DNA from: Epiperipatus broadwayi
Taxonomy: Eukaryota; Onychophora; Udeonychophora; Euonychophora; Peripatidae
DNA length: 64,000 nt
Assembly (NCBI GenBank): GCA_028023455.1
Contig: JAQFVV010000022.1
Span: 8,947,100 to 9,011,099 of the forward strand
Reading direction: 5' to 3'
In this document: piece by piece, positions 32,891 to 46,490 of the stretch
How positions within the stretch are numbered: the first letter of the stretch is position 1
How the letters are laid out: every line of letters starts with the position of its first letter
Translations under genes and position numbers: made by a program
The notes under the pieces: model-generated
What the model was told of the DNA's origin: nothing
Seen by the model: the letters and a program-made list of their open reading frames with translations, nothing else
Database searches by the model: none

Positions 32891-33993
32891 TATGCAAACA
32901 TTTAGTTTGGTTTGAATCTTATTTTGATTTATAATAATTTGTTAACTATTTTTATATTGTTTGCCATTGTTTTCTAGAATTCTGCCTCTAAAAACAGTTA
33001 ATTAAATTTTTATATATTCATCATCACGTCACTATCGTTAGCAGCCATCTGCGTGTAATATTATAATGCCATTTTAATTTTAGTAAAAAGAAATAAAAAA
33101 TACTACATAAATCATTCATTGAACCACAAATATATTTTCTTATATCCTCCTCCAAGCTTTTAGCCTGATATTTTACAATACATTTAATTTTTTTTTTTTT
33201 TGCAGTAGATATTTTTTTCCAAAAAATCTTCAACACCATTTATAATTGCAGTTCTCTATTATTAATACAAAAAAGCAATAAAAAACTTAATATTGCATCT
33301 TTAAGGATGTTAGTAATATAATCTTTGGAGGTTAAAGGGACTTTGCTTCCATTATAAAACCCATGCCCAAACACATTATAAAATATCTTTATAGAAAATC
33401 TGCTAAGACTTGGTCACTTCACATAGTCAGTCAATTGAAACTTATTACAACAACAGATTCAAAGGTTTATTATCTAAAAATTTCAATTTATCCATTGCGA
33501 TCATTGTTATATGGTACTATATCACATTATTAGGATTAAAATGATTTAAAAGTTTGTTTTTTGATAATGGTAAAAATTAGTATAATATCCCAAATTTATT
33601 GTAAAAACCCTTAAATGTAAGAATAAAGTATAAAAATCTCGACACTAGATCAAACATGAAATAATAGTGACCATAAAGATAAACCAGTATCAATTTTAAT
33701 GCCTTATAATGTATTAAAAAAATGTTTAAGCAGTATAACAACAATATAAATCAAAACTTACGAAATTCTCTAGTCTATTCTTTGCATTCAACAGACCTCT
33801 TTTTAAAACCTAACCCTAATGGGACATAGAATAGCAGTCTATTCTAAATAAAATCTTGATTAGGCATCACTAATTTTATTATGTTTTTATAACTATGTTT
33901 TCTCTATAATCTATATTCTGAAATTTCAAAGCAATAGCCTGTGCTGTATTTTCCTGCTTTCTTAATTTTTTATTTTCTTTACTCACATTTATT
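32891..33993. other. AT-rich stretch up to the assembly gap
   Basis: No supported feature. Confidence 0.55.
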
Positions 33994-34493
33994 NNNNNNN
34001 NNNNNNNNNNNNNNNNNNNNNNNNNNNNNNNNNNNNNNNNNNNNNNNNNNNNNNNNNNNNNNNNNNNNNNNNNNNNNNNNNNNNNNNNNNNNNNNNNNNN
34101 NNNNNNNNNNNNNNNNNNNNNNNNNNNNNNNNNNNNNNNNNNNNNNNNNNNNNNNNNNNNNNNNNNNNNNNNNNNNNNNNNNNNNNNNNNNNNNNNNNNN
34201 NNNNNNNNNNNNNNNNNNNNNNNNNNNNNNNNNNNNNNNNNNNNNNNNNNNNNNNNNNNNNNNNNNNNNNNNNNNNNNNNNNNNNNNNNNNNNNNNNNNN
34301 NNNNNNNNNNNNNNNNNNNNNNNNNNNNNNNNNNNNNNNNNNNNNNNNNNNNNNNNNNNNNNNNNNNNNNNNNNNNNNNNNNNNNNNNNNNNNNNNNNNN
34401 NNNNNNNNNNNNNNNNNNNNNNNNNNNNNNNNNNNNNNNNNNNNNNNNNNNNNNNNNNNNNNNNNNNNNNNNNNNNNNNNNNNNNNNNNNNNN
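33994..34493. other. Assembly gap, exactly 500 N
   Basis: The round length suggests a placeholder of unknown size. Open frames that cross it are meaningless. Confidence 0.99.

Positions 34494-34548
<55 letters not shown>
34494..34548. repeat. (TA)n microsatellite at the gap edge
   Basis: The dinucleotide run begins immediately after the gap, so it probably extends into it and caused the assembly break. Confidence 0.95.
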
Positions 34549-34551
<3 letters not shown>

Positions 34552-36764
34552 AACCTAGTGTTATTGACACTTGGTTTACTTGGCATTGTTTCTGCAGGAA
34601 AACAATGCTATTCTTTAAAGAAATAAAAAGATAAAATAATAATAGTAATAATTGATTAATAAAGTATGCTATTCACTCACTTTGGCATGTTTTGGGTGAA
34701 TAACTAATAGATTTAATAACTCAATGTCATTTTTAAAGAGAGAACATGAATAATTTAATTGAGATATTAATAATTAGAGCAAATTAATATGGTATAAAAG
34801 CTAAACAGTAATTGATTTTGGATGGGTAGAGAGGGGAGTAGATGAGTGTCTTATCATAAAGCACAATAACTTCTGGTAATTTCTTTTTGTTAAAAAAAAA
34901 TATATATATAATGTTTAAAGAATTATACATCACTGATTGTTAATTTAATGTATTTATTATTATTTTTTTTATATTGTCAAATTACTTTGTAATCCAGGTA
35001 AATAATACTAAAACTATATGATTGTAATAGGTTTTTCCTTTCTTTTGTTTATGTTATAATCAAATGATTATTTTTCTGGAAGAGGTCGCTAAAGTAAAAA
35101 AAAATATATATATAGTCTGCTTTTAGTTTTCAAGGAAGGAACAGTGCTGAAATTTGGTAACTCAATTTTTTCATTTTATTTTGCAGAAATAAATGTAATC
35201 AAAGTAAAATTTTAATAATATAATGTGTGGCTAAATTTTTTTGATAAGATATCCTGATTTTTTTTGCCATCTACCTATTTAAAGACCTTTTATACTTAAA
35301 AATTTATTGTCTCACGCTAAAGTTAAAAAAAATGACAGATGTAACTAAAAGAGTCACGAAAAATGTTATTATGTCTAAATTAAGGAAGATAAATGATTTC
35401 CAAGAAAGAAATAATTATTTATTAACTTTATGTCATTTATTGATATTTTCTTGGTATAGAAAAAAATAATAATAATAATTGAAAGAAATATTTTGAAACC
35501 AAGGAAAATCAACTAGAAACATTTTTGCGCTCTTTCTCAATATTGTCTGCCTTTACAAGTAATGTAGTTACATACGTTAAAATATGTTTTATTCACCAAG
35601 AATTGTCTGGAAATAATAATAATGATAAATAAGATTAAATTATGCACCTGTATATTTTTTTTAAAAAATATTAAAAAAAATATAAACTTTCTCAGAGTAA
35701 ATATAGGAAAAGTTATATAGGGGCATTCTTACGACCGTTAAAAAAAATTTTATAATTCCTAAAGTATGAACAAAACTAAATATCTTAGTGACTTAATGAT
35801 AAAAATAAAGGATATATTATATTACACATCAGTTGGAGTTATTCAAACTTCCTATACATGTAAATCAGCTGCAGTTATTATCAGAATAATCTCGGAAAAA
35901 TTGCGCATTTTCGTCCATAAATAAGCTAGCTAATAAGTATACGTATCGTCAATAAAAAAAAAAATATTGTGTATGTTTATCATCTATCGTTATGTTAGAA
36001 TATGTATATTTTATTTTCTTGGATCCCAAAATTGTAGTAGTTTAATTCAAGTAAGAATTAATCTTCAATTCTGCTATATGTTTCTTTACCTAATTTATTA
36101 AACGCACAAAATAAGAGAAAACTTTTATTTAAAGGAAATAATACCATGCATTTATTGTTTTTAAACTTGCTTCATGAAATACGACTGGATAAAGCTCTTC
36201 ACCTGGACCAATTGCTCAACAGAAAAACATTTTCTAATGAGAGAGTATGCACTTGTTAATTAATGATTGTTTAAAACTAAGTTATAAATGATATGTATTT
36301 TTTTTTATATCACATAGATTAAAGTCTGTATGGTCAAGTGATATTTAATGGCCTTGTAATGATGAAGGTATGTTTTAATATAATTATTATAGGTTAAGTT
36401 GATATTTAACACGGAAAAAAAAAAAAAAATCTATAAAATATGTTTTAATTATTACATACAATTGTAGGTAGAAATTTTGTATGTTAGATACGTAAAAGAA
36501 AAATATTTAGATATTTAAGGGGTAAAATAAATATTGAAAATTATCAGAAGTAACTAAAAAAAAAAAAAAAAAAATGCTATAACAAAATATTTCTTGTTAA
36601 AGTTTTGAAACGAATTTATACTGTATTAATTGAGAAAGTTATTCCTAATTATTCTTAAATAACACATCCACTTTATTTAGTTTAAGATAGTATGCTACCA
36701 ACTATTTTGAATGTTCCTTTATTAAAATTAAAATTATTATACTTTTATTCTATGATGTCCATTG
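34549..36764. other. AT-rich stretch, nothing recognised
   Basis: Many A and T homopolymers. No reading frame or shared repeat of note. Confidence 0.55.
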
Positions 36765-36850
36765 ATTTCGGATGTTGATCAAAGTATACACGGTAACATA
36801 AGTTTATATTTCGGATGTTGATCAAAGTATACACGGTAACATAAGTTTAT
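36765..36850. repeat. Exact tandem duplication, 43-bp unit
   Basis: Two adjacent copies start ATTTCGGATGTTGATCAAAG at 36765 and 36808, with no differences seen. It is recent, or an assembly slip. Confidence 0.95.
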
Positions 36851-38919
36851 TATAATCAGTGTATTTACTTATCCTGCCCAGATATAGCATTGGTATATGC
36901 TTAATATTCGCATAGGTAATAATTATAATGTATTTATTTTGTGAGATGAAAAATGATCTCCCCAAAAGCTTTGTTTTCCATGAGAGGAAGATTTTAAATA
37001 TAATGTTCGGGTATGTTTATATATAGCCCAAGTGATCGATTCTCATAGATAGGACGATCAAGAATTTATCTAGCATTTAGTATGCTTCATTCGTTTAAAT
37101 CCCAGGAGAGGATTGTATTTGGTGTGTGTTCGTTGTATGCCCAAGTAAGAGGCAAGAAACCACCAAAATATTTTAATGTAGTAGATTACTTTACAAACCT
37201 TAGTGGTTATTCCATATTCCTCATGTGAAAATAAAGATAGCTCCACCATGGAAGGTGTTGATTATTGTGCTTAATTTTGAAAGTTCGGGCAAGATAAAGG
37301 TTATATTGGAAGTGTTAGTTCCTCAAGATCCACTTTAGTACAAATAGTGCGTTAGTAACTAGGATCAATATCTGTATTGTGCTGCTAAATATTGCTAGTA
37401 TTTGACAAGTAAATCAATGGAGAAAGTAATTAAAATTGCGTAATTTAAAACGCTTATTTACTGAAGGAATATTCAAATGCAATATTTAATTCTGGTTAGT
37501 AATTAAATAATACTCATATTTAAAATTATAGTATGAATAAAATTTGTATCATAACTTAAGTTAGCATTAAGTTAAATGTAAGATGGTAAGTGTAACTTCT
37601 GATAGCTGGCCTATAATTAGAATAGGTTATCCCATTAAAGACCATAAATAAAGTAAATGTATTAGAAATAAATTTAATATTTTGCGTATTGCATATGATG
37701 GGATTAATCATTTAAAAAAAAAAAAAAATAGTTAGTCAATAATTTTGAGTAAAAGCTTCTACAAGGTTATCAAATTTTAATAAACAATGTATTGGTAATG
37801 AAATGTATTTTTAGTTAATCAATCCATATGATTGCATACAGGAGAAGTAGTAACCTCTAGTCCATAACCAAAAGAGTATACGGATTAATGTCAGTTATAT
37901 TTTATATTTTTGTATTACTATGGGATTATTGAATAAATGTTCATATTTTTTTTTTTTGATAATAATAAATTATAGTCTTGTTAAAATTTGTTGTAGAGTC
38001 ATTTTTTTGTTTTTATATGCTAAATATAAGTGTTTGCACAATATTTGCAAAACCTTTTCTTGAGTCCGAAATCATTCCAAATTCTTAAAAACTTAATATA
38101 CCAGATAAATAAAGTTAAGCAGATCGGAATATGTCATTATATTTTAGTTTAATGATAATTATTTATGGAGTTGAAAACTTAAGACTAAACATTCACCTTT
38201 GTATAAAAAAAAAAAAATGAATTTATTCCCAAACCATTAACTTTGGTTGCACATTATTCCATTTCCCATTTAGTTAAATTGTCTAAGTAATAAATCTTAG
38301 TTATATTATTGTGTTGTCATGGATGATGGAAGGACACAAAAAGCACCCTTGTCTTTTTATTATTCTGACTGAGATTCTGAAAAAAAAAAAGGCTGTGTTA
38401 TTCAAAATTATACGTCATTATTGAATAGAATTATCATCTCTTTAAATAATATAGCAGTGGATATGAGAGATGAAGACACATTGAATTTAAGTAAAATAAA
38501 TGTTTCCTATAGCCGACCAGAATGCCAGTCATATGCGACAACACAATACTGCCGAGCATTTCCTTACATGAAACAAAGAACCCTGAGATTAATATTATTA
38601 TAATTATTCTTTAAATTAATAAGTGATCAATTATTGTTGTTATTACAATCGTGGCATGGCTTAAGAGAATTGAATGTACAATTGTATTATATGAAAAATA
38701 TTTTAGATCATATTGGAAAATTAATGGATATGTTGCTTTTATTTTGGTTGCCTTAAAAACAACAACCAGAAAAATTAGTGTCACAAGTGCAAATAAACTA
38801 AACAAATAAATAATGAAACTAACCAATATATTGGGTGAAAAATAAACAAATAAATAAACAAATGAAAACAAAATAAATAAACTAAAAATACTGGGTTAGA
38901 ATATATATATATTATACCG
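36851..38919. other. AT-rich stretch, nothing recognised
   Basis: A possible decayed tRNA-like phrase sits near 37080-37115 (TTCGTTTAAATCCCAGG). A 60-residue open frame at 38421 and others show no motif. No host gene supported. Confidence 0.45.
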
Positions 38920-39245
38920 GTCAATGTCTACCCTGGGAATTTTTACCATGCACACAGAACAGAACATGAAGTTACTGACATGCATCAGAGTATGGCATTC
39001 TTATAAATTTAACAATAAACTCCAAACTTAATGACTTAAAGTTAACTAATTGAATTTTTACTTGAGAGAGATCAAACCAAAGATGGTTATATTCCCAGAT
39101 CTCATCCTTACCAAAACTCCGTTTCCATGCTTATTGATGTCAGGATGTTGGCCATCGCATACCTTTGAAAGGCAGAATTTGAACCTGACCTTTATGCACC
39201 ACTTTCGGAAAGAGAGAACCCCTCCCATAAAAATATACAACTACC
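38920..39245 (-). mobile_element. SINE-like repeat family C, copy 1
   Basis: About 320 bp, collinear with 41705-42035. Shared phrases include CATGCATCAGA, TTACCAAAACTC, TTGGCC(A/G)T and CTTTGAAAGGCAGAATTT. On the minus strand the box B-like GGTTCAAATTCTGCC lies near the start, which is why I call minus the sense strand. It ends near TCAATGTCTACCCTGG (plus sense). No protein frame is conserved between the two copies. Confidence 0.65.
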
Positions 39246-41389
39246 AACAAAACATATAAAATAAATAAGTCAAGAAAATATATCAACATGGCAGCAAACA
39301 TTTAATAACTTGATAAAGTCATATCCCATGGTCTTAGCTCAATCATCTCTTTATCTCAGGTAACTTGTGGATTATGCTATGATTGGAAAATGTATATAAT
39401 CTTGTTGGAGAGAAATAAATAAATTAAGCACATGCATTACTTATAGAACTCCCCTCCCTATTTTCATATAGATACCCTTGAATGAATTGGTCTGAGTTTT
39501 TACCCACACATACATAGATTAAGCATTAGTTTTATTTCATATAATGTCAAAAATTATAGATGTACCTGTACGTCTATCTACACATCCTTCCCATTGCTTA
39601 ACTAAACATTTTATAAGTGTGCATTTGTATACAAATCAAATACATGTGGAGACAAAAACAAAATGCCATACTTTAAATCAACTGGAATTTCTTTGACTAT
39701 ACACATATGTGCTACTAGCAATAATAAACATAAAAAGAAAAGATACACACATGCATATGCACATCTAAGCATTTTAAACTTAATATGGAAGGATGCTTTA
39801 ACATAAAACCAATATTTTGTGGGCAGACAACACGACATACGTGTAACACATCAAAAACATATATTTACCAAAGCATATAGACAATAATTAAATAATAAAT
39901 GAATAAAAAAATTATACCATCTGGCGTTTTCAGATTTTTTCATCCGGACTTTGCGACTTCTGAGTGTGCTAAAAAACTGGACAACAGAGTTATGAGGACT
40001 TTATTTCAGCAGAATCATAAGCATTTAGGTGTTTATCATCATCAACTGGTATTAGTGGTTACATGGTCACAGCATAGGAGTTGGGTTGGTGCACTGATGT
40101 GGGATTCTACTCTATATTCACCACACTGACTACTTCAGACATTTCCATCTTTCTTAAGGTTTCTACTAATTTTTTTCTTTTCTTTAGTACAGCATTAGCA
40201 AGCTGAAAATTATTTTCAGAACTTTTGGGAAACTTTCATTTGTAGCCAAGCTTGGCTCTGTTTATTTTTTACTAGTTTCTATAATGTTGGGTGATCAGCA
40301 CCCACTTCTTAAGTCTTTGGATAAATTCTCAAATACTGCCTTAATAAAATGGCTTTGGCAGCTTATAGCTAACAAATATCATCAGTCAGATGGTTTTCCT
40401 AGACCCGTGGTTGAATATTTCATTGGCAGCAGGGACTAGCATAGCAGACTAAAAAATCAAAGTACAGCAACAACAATATTTCATTGCAAACCAAAACAAC
40501 AAGAGAAAATGTGATCCATCATATCTTATCCCTTTTCAGCACTTGGTGAACAACTTATATAGCACACTCATTACAATACGAATTTGAGTACCCCCTGTTA
40601 CTATTGTGTTAGCCAACTTTAAATTCGCGGCTAACTGACTGGGCCAATGCATATAGCTTTTTATATCTGAATATTTGGTTGTCTCTTATTTTATCTTTAA
40701 TTTTTATCTTTAGTTTTTATCTTTAATTTTTGCTCAGATCACCTTGGTTGAATAAAGAGTTCCATTTAAATCAATTTTAACACAAAAGGAAAGTTTTTCT
40801 CACTTTTTCCTTACAAAAGATTAAAACTAAAAAAAAAAAAAAAAACAAATTCAAAACTAAAATCAGATTTTCTCTACCAATATTGGCATCTAATTACTTA
40901 TAGTTTTTTTTTTTTTTACTTATAGTTTTTAAAAATAAAACACAAAAGCAGGATGACCATGGCCAAACAATAATAACCTGCCCCTACCTTAGCTTATTAA
41001 CAGAGAAAAATATCTGACATTTATAGCAAAAATAGACCTGTTGGACCATTATTTTTAATTATCTCTTTTATATATGTATATGTTCCAACATATAAACAAC
41101 TTAAAAGAAATACAAATTTAGAAAAATTATGATTGTTAAAAATGAAAAAAAATATATAAACAATGATCGTATACATAACGTTATAAATCATACAAAAAAA
41201 TTGCAAATCCATAGCTTTTAATATTTAATTTATTTTTGCGTGTAGATAAAATATATGCCCAGACCATCATCACCATTTCCCAGTACGTTTATATAATTCG
41301 TACTTGATGTATTATTATAATGGTGATAAAATATAACTTAAATTAATACAAAAATATAAATCTATCTACATGTGATTAGCTGTAGTTTT
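39246..41389. other. Background with a less AT-rich island at about 39900-40625
   Basis: The island has open pieces at 39899-40129 and in the plus strand around 40275-40437 (for example LGDQHPLLKSLDKF). They look like decayed coding sequence but I recognise no family. It could be a worn transposon ORF or an untranslated exon. Other parts hold only A/T runs. Confidence 0.35.
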
Positions 41390-41704
41390 AGTTATAGCCA
41401 CCTTGTACATGGCCATTCCAAGAGTGCCTGTCACAAAATATATATTAGACTAAATACAATTGTTTATGAATATTAAATGCTGTTATAAAAAATGCACGTA
41501 TACTTCAATATTTGACAATATGAAAACAATAAAATGAGTCACTTTTTTATTGGTTCTCTTTGTATATAAAGAAGATTGTCTTGAATACTCAATTCAATTA
41601 TTTATTGTAAGATATTTATTAAACAGATAGATTTCTTATTTTAATGAAGTAAAATAGTATTTTTTTAACTTTGCAACAAACATTTTAAATGTTCTATATG
41701 TAAT

Positions 41705-42035
41705 AAAGTGTACTAGTCGATGCCTACCCTGTAGATTTATACCAGGTGCACAGAATCAAACGAGGTTACTGTCATGCATCAGAATACGGCATTCTAATAA
41801 ACTCAAATTAAACTCTAATATGAAAGGAGTAAAGTTATTTAATTGAAGTTTTAAATGAGTAAGATCAAACTAAAGCTGGTTATATTTCCTGATCTTTCCC
41901 TTACCAAAACTCTATAGCCATACTAATTGATATCTTGAAGTTGGCCGTAGCATATCTTTGAAAGGCAGAATTTTAACCTTGCATTTTAGCGCCACCTTGT
42001 GCACTGCCACTCTAATAGTGCCTATCACAAAAGTA
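41705..42035 (-). mobile_element. SINE-like repeat family C, copy 2
   Basis: Collinear with 38920-39245. It extends further at the head, giving GAGTGGCAGTGCACAAGGTG on the minus strand before AAGGTTAAAATTCTGCC. These could be boxes A and B of a tRNA-like promoter. Confidence 0.65.
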
Positions 42036-42086
42036 AATCATAATGTGAATATATATATAAATAAACTTTAATAAGTTATAAAATAT

Positions 42087-42178
42087 ATCCCACCGGAGTA
42101 TGTAGACAATTATCAATATTATTACAGTAATAGTTGATAATTGTCTACATATTTTGGTAGAATATATTCTATTATACA
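42087..42178. repeat. Short palindromic element, about 38-bp arms
   Basis: GTAGACAATTATCAA and its complement TTGATAATTGTCTAC face each other across about 15 bases. Pairing continues outward with mismatches through ATAT(A/T)C. No coding content. Confidence 0.8.
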
Positions 42179-42469
42179 TATAACAGTAAAGAGAATTATT
42201 TATAAATAGTAAATAATAAACATACTGCCATCTCAATATTCATCGATACAATAACAATAAAATAAATCACTTTTTCATTGTTTTTTTTTTTTTTTTTGTA
42301 TATAAAGAAGATTGTTTTGAATACTTAAGGCAGAGAGTGTAAATATTAATCAATCCAGTTATTTATTGTAAGATATATATCAAATAAATTTTTTATTTTA
42401 GTATATATTAATTAGAAAATTTTCACATTGAAAGTATAATAAGAATTTTTATGTATTTACTTAGATAAA

Positions 42470-43720
42470 CTTCAGCTATAATGTAATTAGATAAATAATC
42501 AATTAAAATTGAAAACTGATATTATGCTATCTATTAATACTATTTTTGCCTAATTTCTCTAATTGTTTGCATAACTACATCATATCTGAAGTTTATCTAT
42601 ATAAATATATGAAATTCTCATTATAATTTTAATATTTACATTTATAAAACTACTAAAACATCTCACAATCACCATTTCTTATACTTACACAAGGTGTTAA
42701 TACAATAGCAAACCCTCCATACACTAGTGCCACCTGATGCAAGCTTTAGTAATCATAAACACAAGATTTATGCATAGGATTCCTATCTAATGCCTATTTA
42801 TCTAGTATCCTCAGACTAGTTTATAGCTTATAGCTCTCATAAGTGAGGAGCCTAAGATCTAGATGCAGTGTTCTCAAATCCAAGGCTCCTCACTGATGAG
42901 AACCACAAGTTAGAAACTAGTCTGAAGATAATGAATGAGTAGGTACTAAATAGGGATTTTATGCACAAACCTTCTTGTATCCATTGATTATTAAGGCTTG
43001 CAGCAAGTAGCAATACTGCATGGAGAGTTTGCTTCTGTATTTATAAAGTCAGTGATAATTTTCTAAATAATATATATAAGTTTTTATGGTAGAAACTGAT
43101 TTACTTATGAATAATATTTACAAAGTTGTGCCCTTCCAAATTTCATTCACATATAGTATCTATATCTGATGACTCTAATATTGTGCCAAGAATGCTAATT
43201 TAAAACGTTTTTTTTATTTGTTTTAAAGATAGATTAGATAAAAATATTATTACTAGATGATTGGATTTCAATTTACAATTGTCACTCTTATTTGGTTGCT
43301 TGCCTAATTCCAACACAGCTGAAGTTTATCTACATAAAGATATAAAAATGTACATTATATTTTCATGATTTACATCTACAAAGTCTGTGAAAATTATCCC
43401 TTAATATGAGTAACTCTTTATAGGAAAGACTTATAAAAAGTATTTAAAGCATTATTATTTTCCAATTTTTACACATATAAATCTGACTTATGACTATAAT
43501 ATCTGAAGTAGTAAGGTAAATGTAATTCCATTTTCACTTTAAAAGTAAATCGGATAGAAATACTATTACTAGATGGCATGTTTTGAATTTGGAATTTTAA
43601 TAGGTTGTTTAATTACACCATAGTTGAAGCATATCTAAATAAATATGTAGAGATTCCCAATATAATTTCAATAATTATAAATCTATTCACAGATGAACTA
43701 AGTCTGAAAACGTTATCACA
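42470..43720. repeat. Three diverged repeats of about 220 bp
   Basis: Blocks at about 42470-42680, 43190-43430 and 43500-43720 share an order: a TTAGATARAAATA or GGATAGAAATAC phrase, TATTACTAGATG (in two), a GTTTGC/GGTTGYTT segment and GAAGTTTATCTA. Then come TAAATATAT-type and CTCATTATAATTTTAATA-type segments. A palindromic family P element (42704-43036) sits between the first two. Confidence 0.65.
42704..43036. mobile_element. Palindromic element family P, copy 1
   Basis: Inverted arms with CAAACCCTCCATACACTAGT on the left and the complement of GCATGGAGAGTTTGC on the right. Inner arms share AGTGCCACC, ATTTATGCATA and CAGACTAGTTT. The centre carries an additional smaller palindrome (AGTGAGGAGCCT and AGGCTCCTCACT at about 42843-42891). 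Divergence between arms is higher than in 48769-49034. Confidence 0.75.
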
Positions 43721-46109
43721 ATAAAGGAACAAAACATTAAATTCAGAACTATAGGGCATTAAACTTTGTAGAGAACCAATGAAACAATATTCAGCAGTCT
43801 AGTTGAATATTGGATGGTTAAGATTTACGGGATTTTTTTTTGATCTGCTTTTAGCTGAGATTAACCAAATATATATATATTGTGATCAATAGTTGAATGG
43901 AACCAGCTACCTGAATAAAAAAATATTTTTTGGAATCTGTTAAAATTTCTATTTCTTTAGTTCGAATCATGTCATTAACATTCGTATATCAGCAGATATT
44001 TCATATTCTGTTTTTTAAACACATACATTTAAATACAGATATAAGAATGTATTTAGAAACACACTTATATACATGAAAAGACACATACAAGCTGTACTAT
44101 ATTTTTAATCATTTCCTTTCTTTTTTGTCTTCCATAAAATTATTTATTCTACAGACGTTCTACCGGGAATCATTAATTTTTTTTTTTTAAAAAAAAATAC
44201 CAACAATGCACAGCTTTTAATTAAAAATTTAATTATTTTTATTTCACTTTGATTTTTTTTATTATAATTAATTATGAAAAATAGCTAATTAAAGGAAATA
44301 ATACATTTTATAATTAATTTCTCTCAATGTTCGAGTGTTGGCTAAAATTATTGTAAGGCGTTTTTAAAAAATAAAATTTCACGTGATTAACCCAGTTATT
44401 AAAAACATTATTTTAGAAGATACAATATATATATAGTTTGAAGCACAATGTTTATATTGAAATTAATATCATCTATGTTCTTTATTGCTTATAATGCTTT
44501 TTTTTACAAGCTAATATGATAGTTTCGATTGTCACAGCAATTTTCTTCAGAACTTTTACTTATATAATCTAATTCATTAGAAAAATGTATAGTGGTTTAG
44601 AGGAAAGGTCAGTGGCAGAAAAGGAAGAAACTAGTCATCAATGAAATAAATTGAATTCTATTCTCAGAATACATTGTGCCTTTGAGCAACTTGAAATATC
44701 AAACAAACAGTAGATTGTTCTATAGGTGTATTTATTACTTATATGATTGCCAAGTTCTGCTTTATGATTTGACTATATCTAATAATTATGATGATAATGT
44801 ATTGTAAATCCTCCAAAGTATTTTTTACTACTATAATTTTTCAAAGATATGTGAGAGCAAGTCACAAAGAATCACCTCTAAAGTTAAATAAGTTTATATG
44901 TAGTGGTGATGAGAAAAAATAATGCAGCTTTTATTTGTATCTTTTACTTCAGAATTAACCATTAGCCATTCCAAAATATTGTTTGGCCACTTTTTTCTTT
45001 CTAGTTTTTGATTTCTCTGAAACCTTTGAAATGTACAGCCTGATAAACATTTCATGAATTTCTTAATGTACATTGTATTTTTTTTTTTGTATGTGGGTGA
45101 AATGTTTGTTTAGCTGTAATATCTCATGCCATTCAATAATAACTGATTATAAGATAGTCATACTTATTGCATATTTCATAAAAATAAATAAATTACTATT
45201 TAAAAAAAAGTAGTAAAGTAGTGACTAATTTTCATGGCATGGAGTTTGAATCCAGGTAAAGATCAAAATCTTTTTTAGACAGCTAAAAATTTTCAAAGAA
45301 TCTTTGAATTCTATTTGATGATTGGGAATGACCGATTAGTTAGAGGGTAAAATGAGGAACAGCCTTAAAATCTCTTCATGCTTAAACTTTTTATATAACA
45401 ATTAATTTGAAACACAGGTTTACAAAATATTGGTATTATCTAAAATTAATAAAATTTTCAACTTTTGTAAGACTTCAATTTATTTGATGCATATCTTTTG
45501 TTTACTTTATATAAATACTTTTACATATAAATAAAATATGTCATATATTTTTTCATTTGACTAACCTGATGAGTAAGATTTTCTCCTTCACTGTTGCTGT
45601 TGAAAAATGATTGGAGAAGAGTTTTTTTTTTAACCTTTTATTGTCCAAAAATCATAAGATTTAAATAATTGTAACAAAATGCATGTTCTCTTTTCAGCAA
45701 TTGTAAAGTAATTTTTTTTAAAAAAAAAACAATATTGAATTAAAAGTCTTGGGACATCTTATCAATAAATAGTTATGGCACAAGACTACTACAATGTAAT
45801 ATGATAATTATTTGCCAGAAGGTGGTTTTGGTTAACTATAATAGAGATCTATGTTGAAGTGAAATCCTCTTAACACCATAACAAATATGTATTTCTATTT
45901 TAGTTGATAAATTTTAAAAATCAATACAAATAAAAAGCATATTTATTTACATACTGCAGTCTTAATTAACCACTATAAATGAGATTAATATATAAATTGA
46001 ATAAACAAGAATGCTACGTAACATGAAAATTGTATTGTTAAGTATAAAAAAATAATATCTTGGGTATCAGTAATAGCAAATCACCCAGTCCCTCAACCCA
46101 TACCATAGG
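43721..46109. other. AT-rich stretch, one tRNA-like fragment
   Basis: At about 45225-45300 GGCATGGAGTTTGAATCCAG followed by TTTTTTAGACAGCTAAAAAT resembles the fragment near 20620. No gene supported. Confidence 0.45.
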
Positions 46110-46490
46110 ATAATTCTAGTGCCACCTATTGTAAGTTTAAGAAATCACTGATTATCAAATACATTTAAATCCCCACCCTCAGACTGATTTTTGGATTTTC
46201 CTTTATCAGTAAAATTTGTGACCCAAATATTGGAAAGAAGGAAGTTATCCAGCTTTATTTGAATTAAAGACATTAGGCTCATTGAAATTTCAAGTTTTTA
46301 ATTTAACAGTTGAAATGTAGTTAATGATGCTGTCTGGATTTATAATTACAATTCTTCTAACTATGAATCCCAAGTCTCATTGTTAGTAACAAAAGCCATA
46401 AATCAGTTTGAGGATGAGAATTAAATTATATCTGGTACTGAGGATTGTTCAAACTTACACTAGGTGACATTGGAGTGTAGAACTTTTTTA
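46110..46490. mobile_element. Palindromic element family P, decayed copy 2
   Basis: The left arm AGTGCCACCTATTGTAAGTT to CCTCAGACTGATTTTTGG pairs with the right arm CAGTTTGAGGATGAG to AACTTACACTAGGTGACATT, leaving a loop of about 150-200 bp. Only the outer logic of the family is preserved. Confidence 0.55.

Larger units (their letters stand above)
41390..42410. repeat. Segmental tandem duplication around SINE-like family C
   Basis: The sequence from about 41390 (GCCACCTTGTACATGGCC, then GTGCCTGTCACAAA) to about 41650 recurs from about 41990 (GCCACCTTGTGCACTGCC, GTGCCTATCACAAA) to about 42400. Both include GTATATAAAGAAGATTGT and TTATTTATTGTAAGATAT. A full family C copy (41705-42035) spans the junction. 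The second copy also holds the hairpin at 42087-42178. Confidence 0.7.

Noticed and set aside
33879-34586. Open frames across the N gap
   Set aside because: The frame is maintained only because N has no stops; the rest is TA repeat.
38421-38603. Small host gene of 60 residues
   Set aside because: No motif, no splice signals that I can connect, and similar open frames occur by chance at this length.
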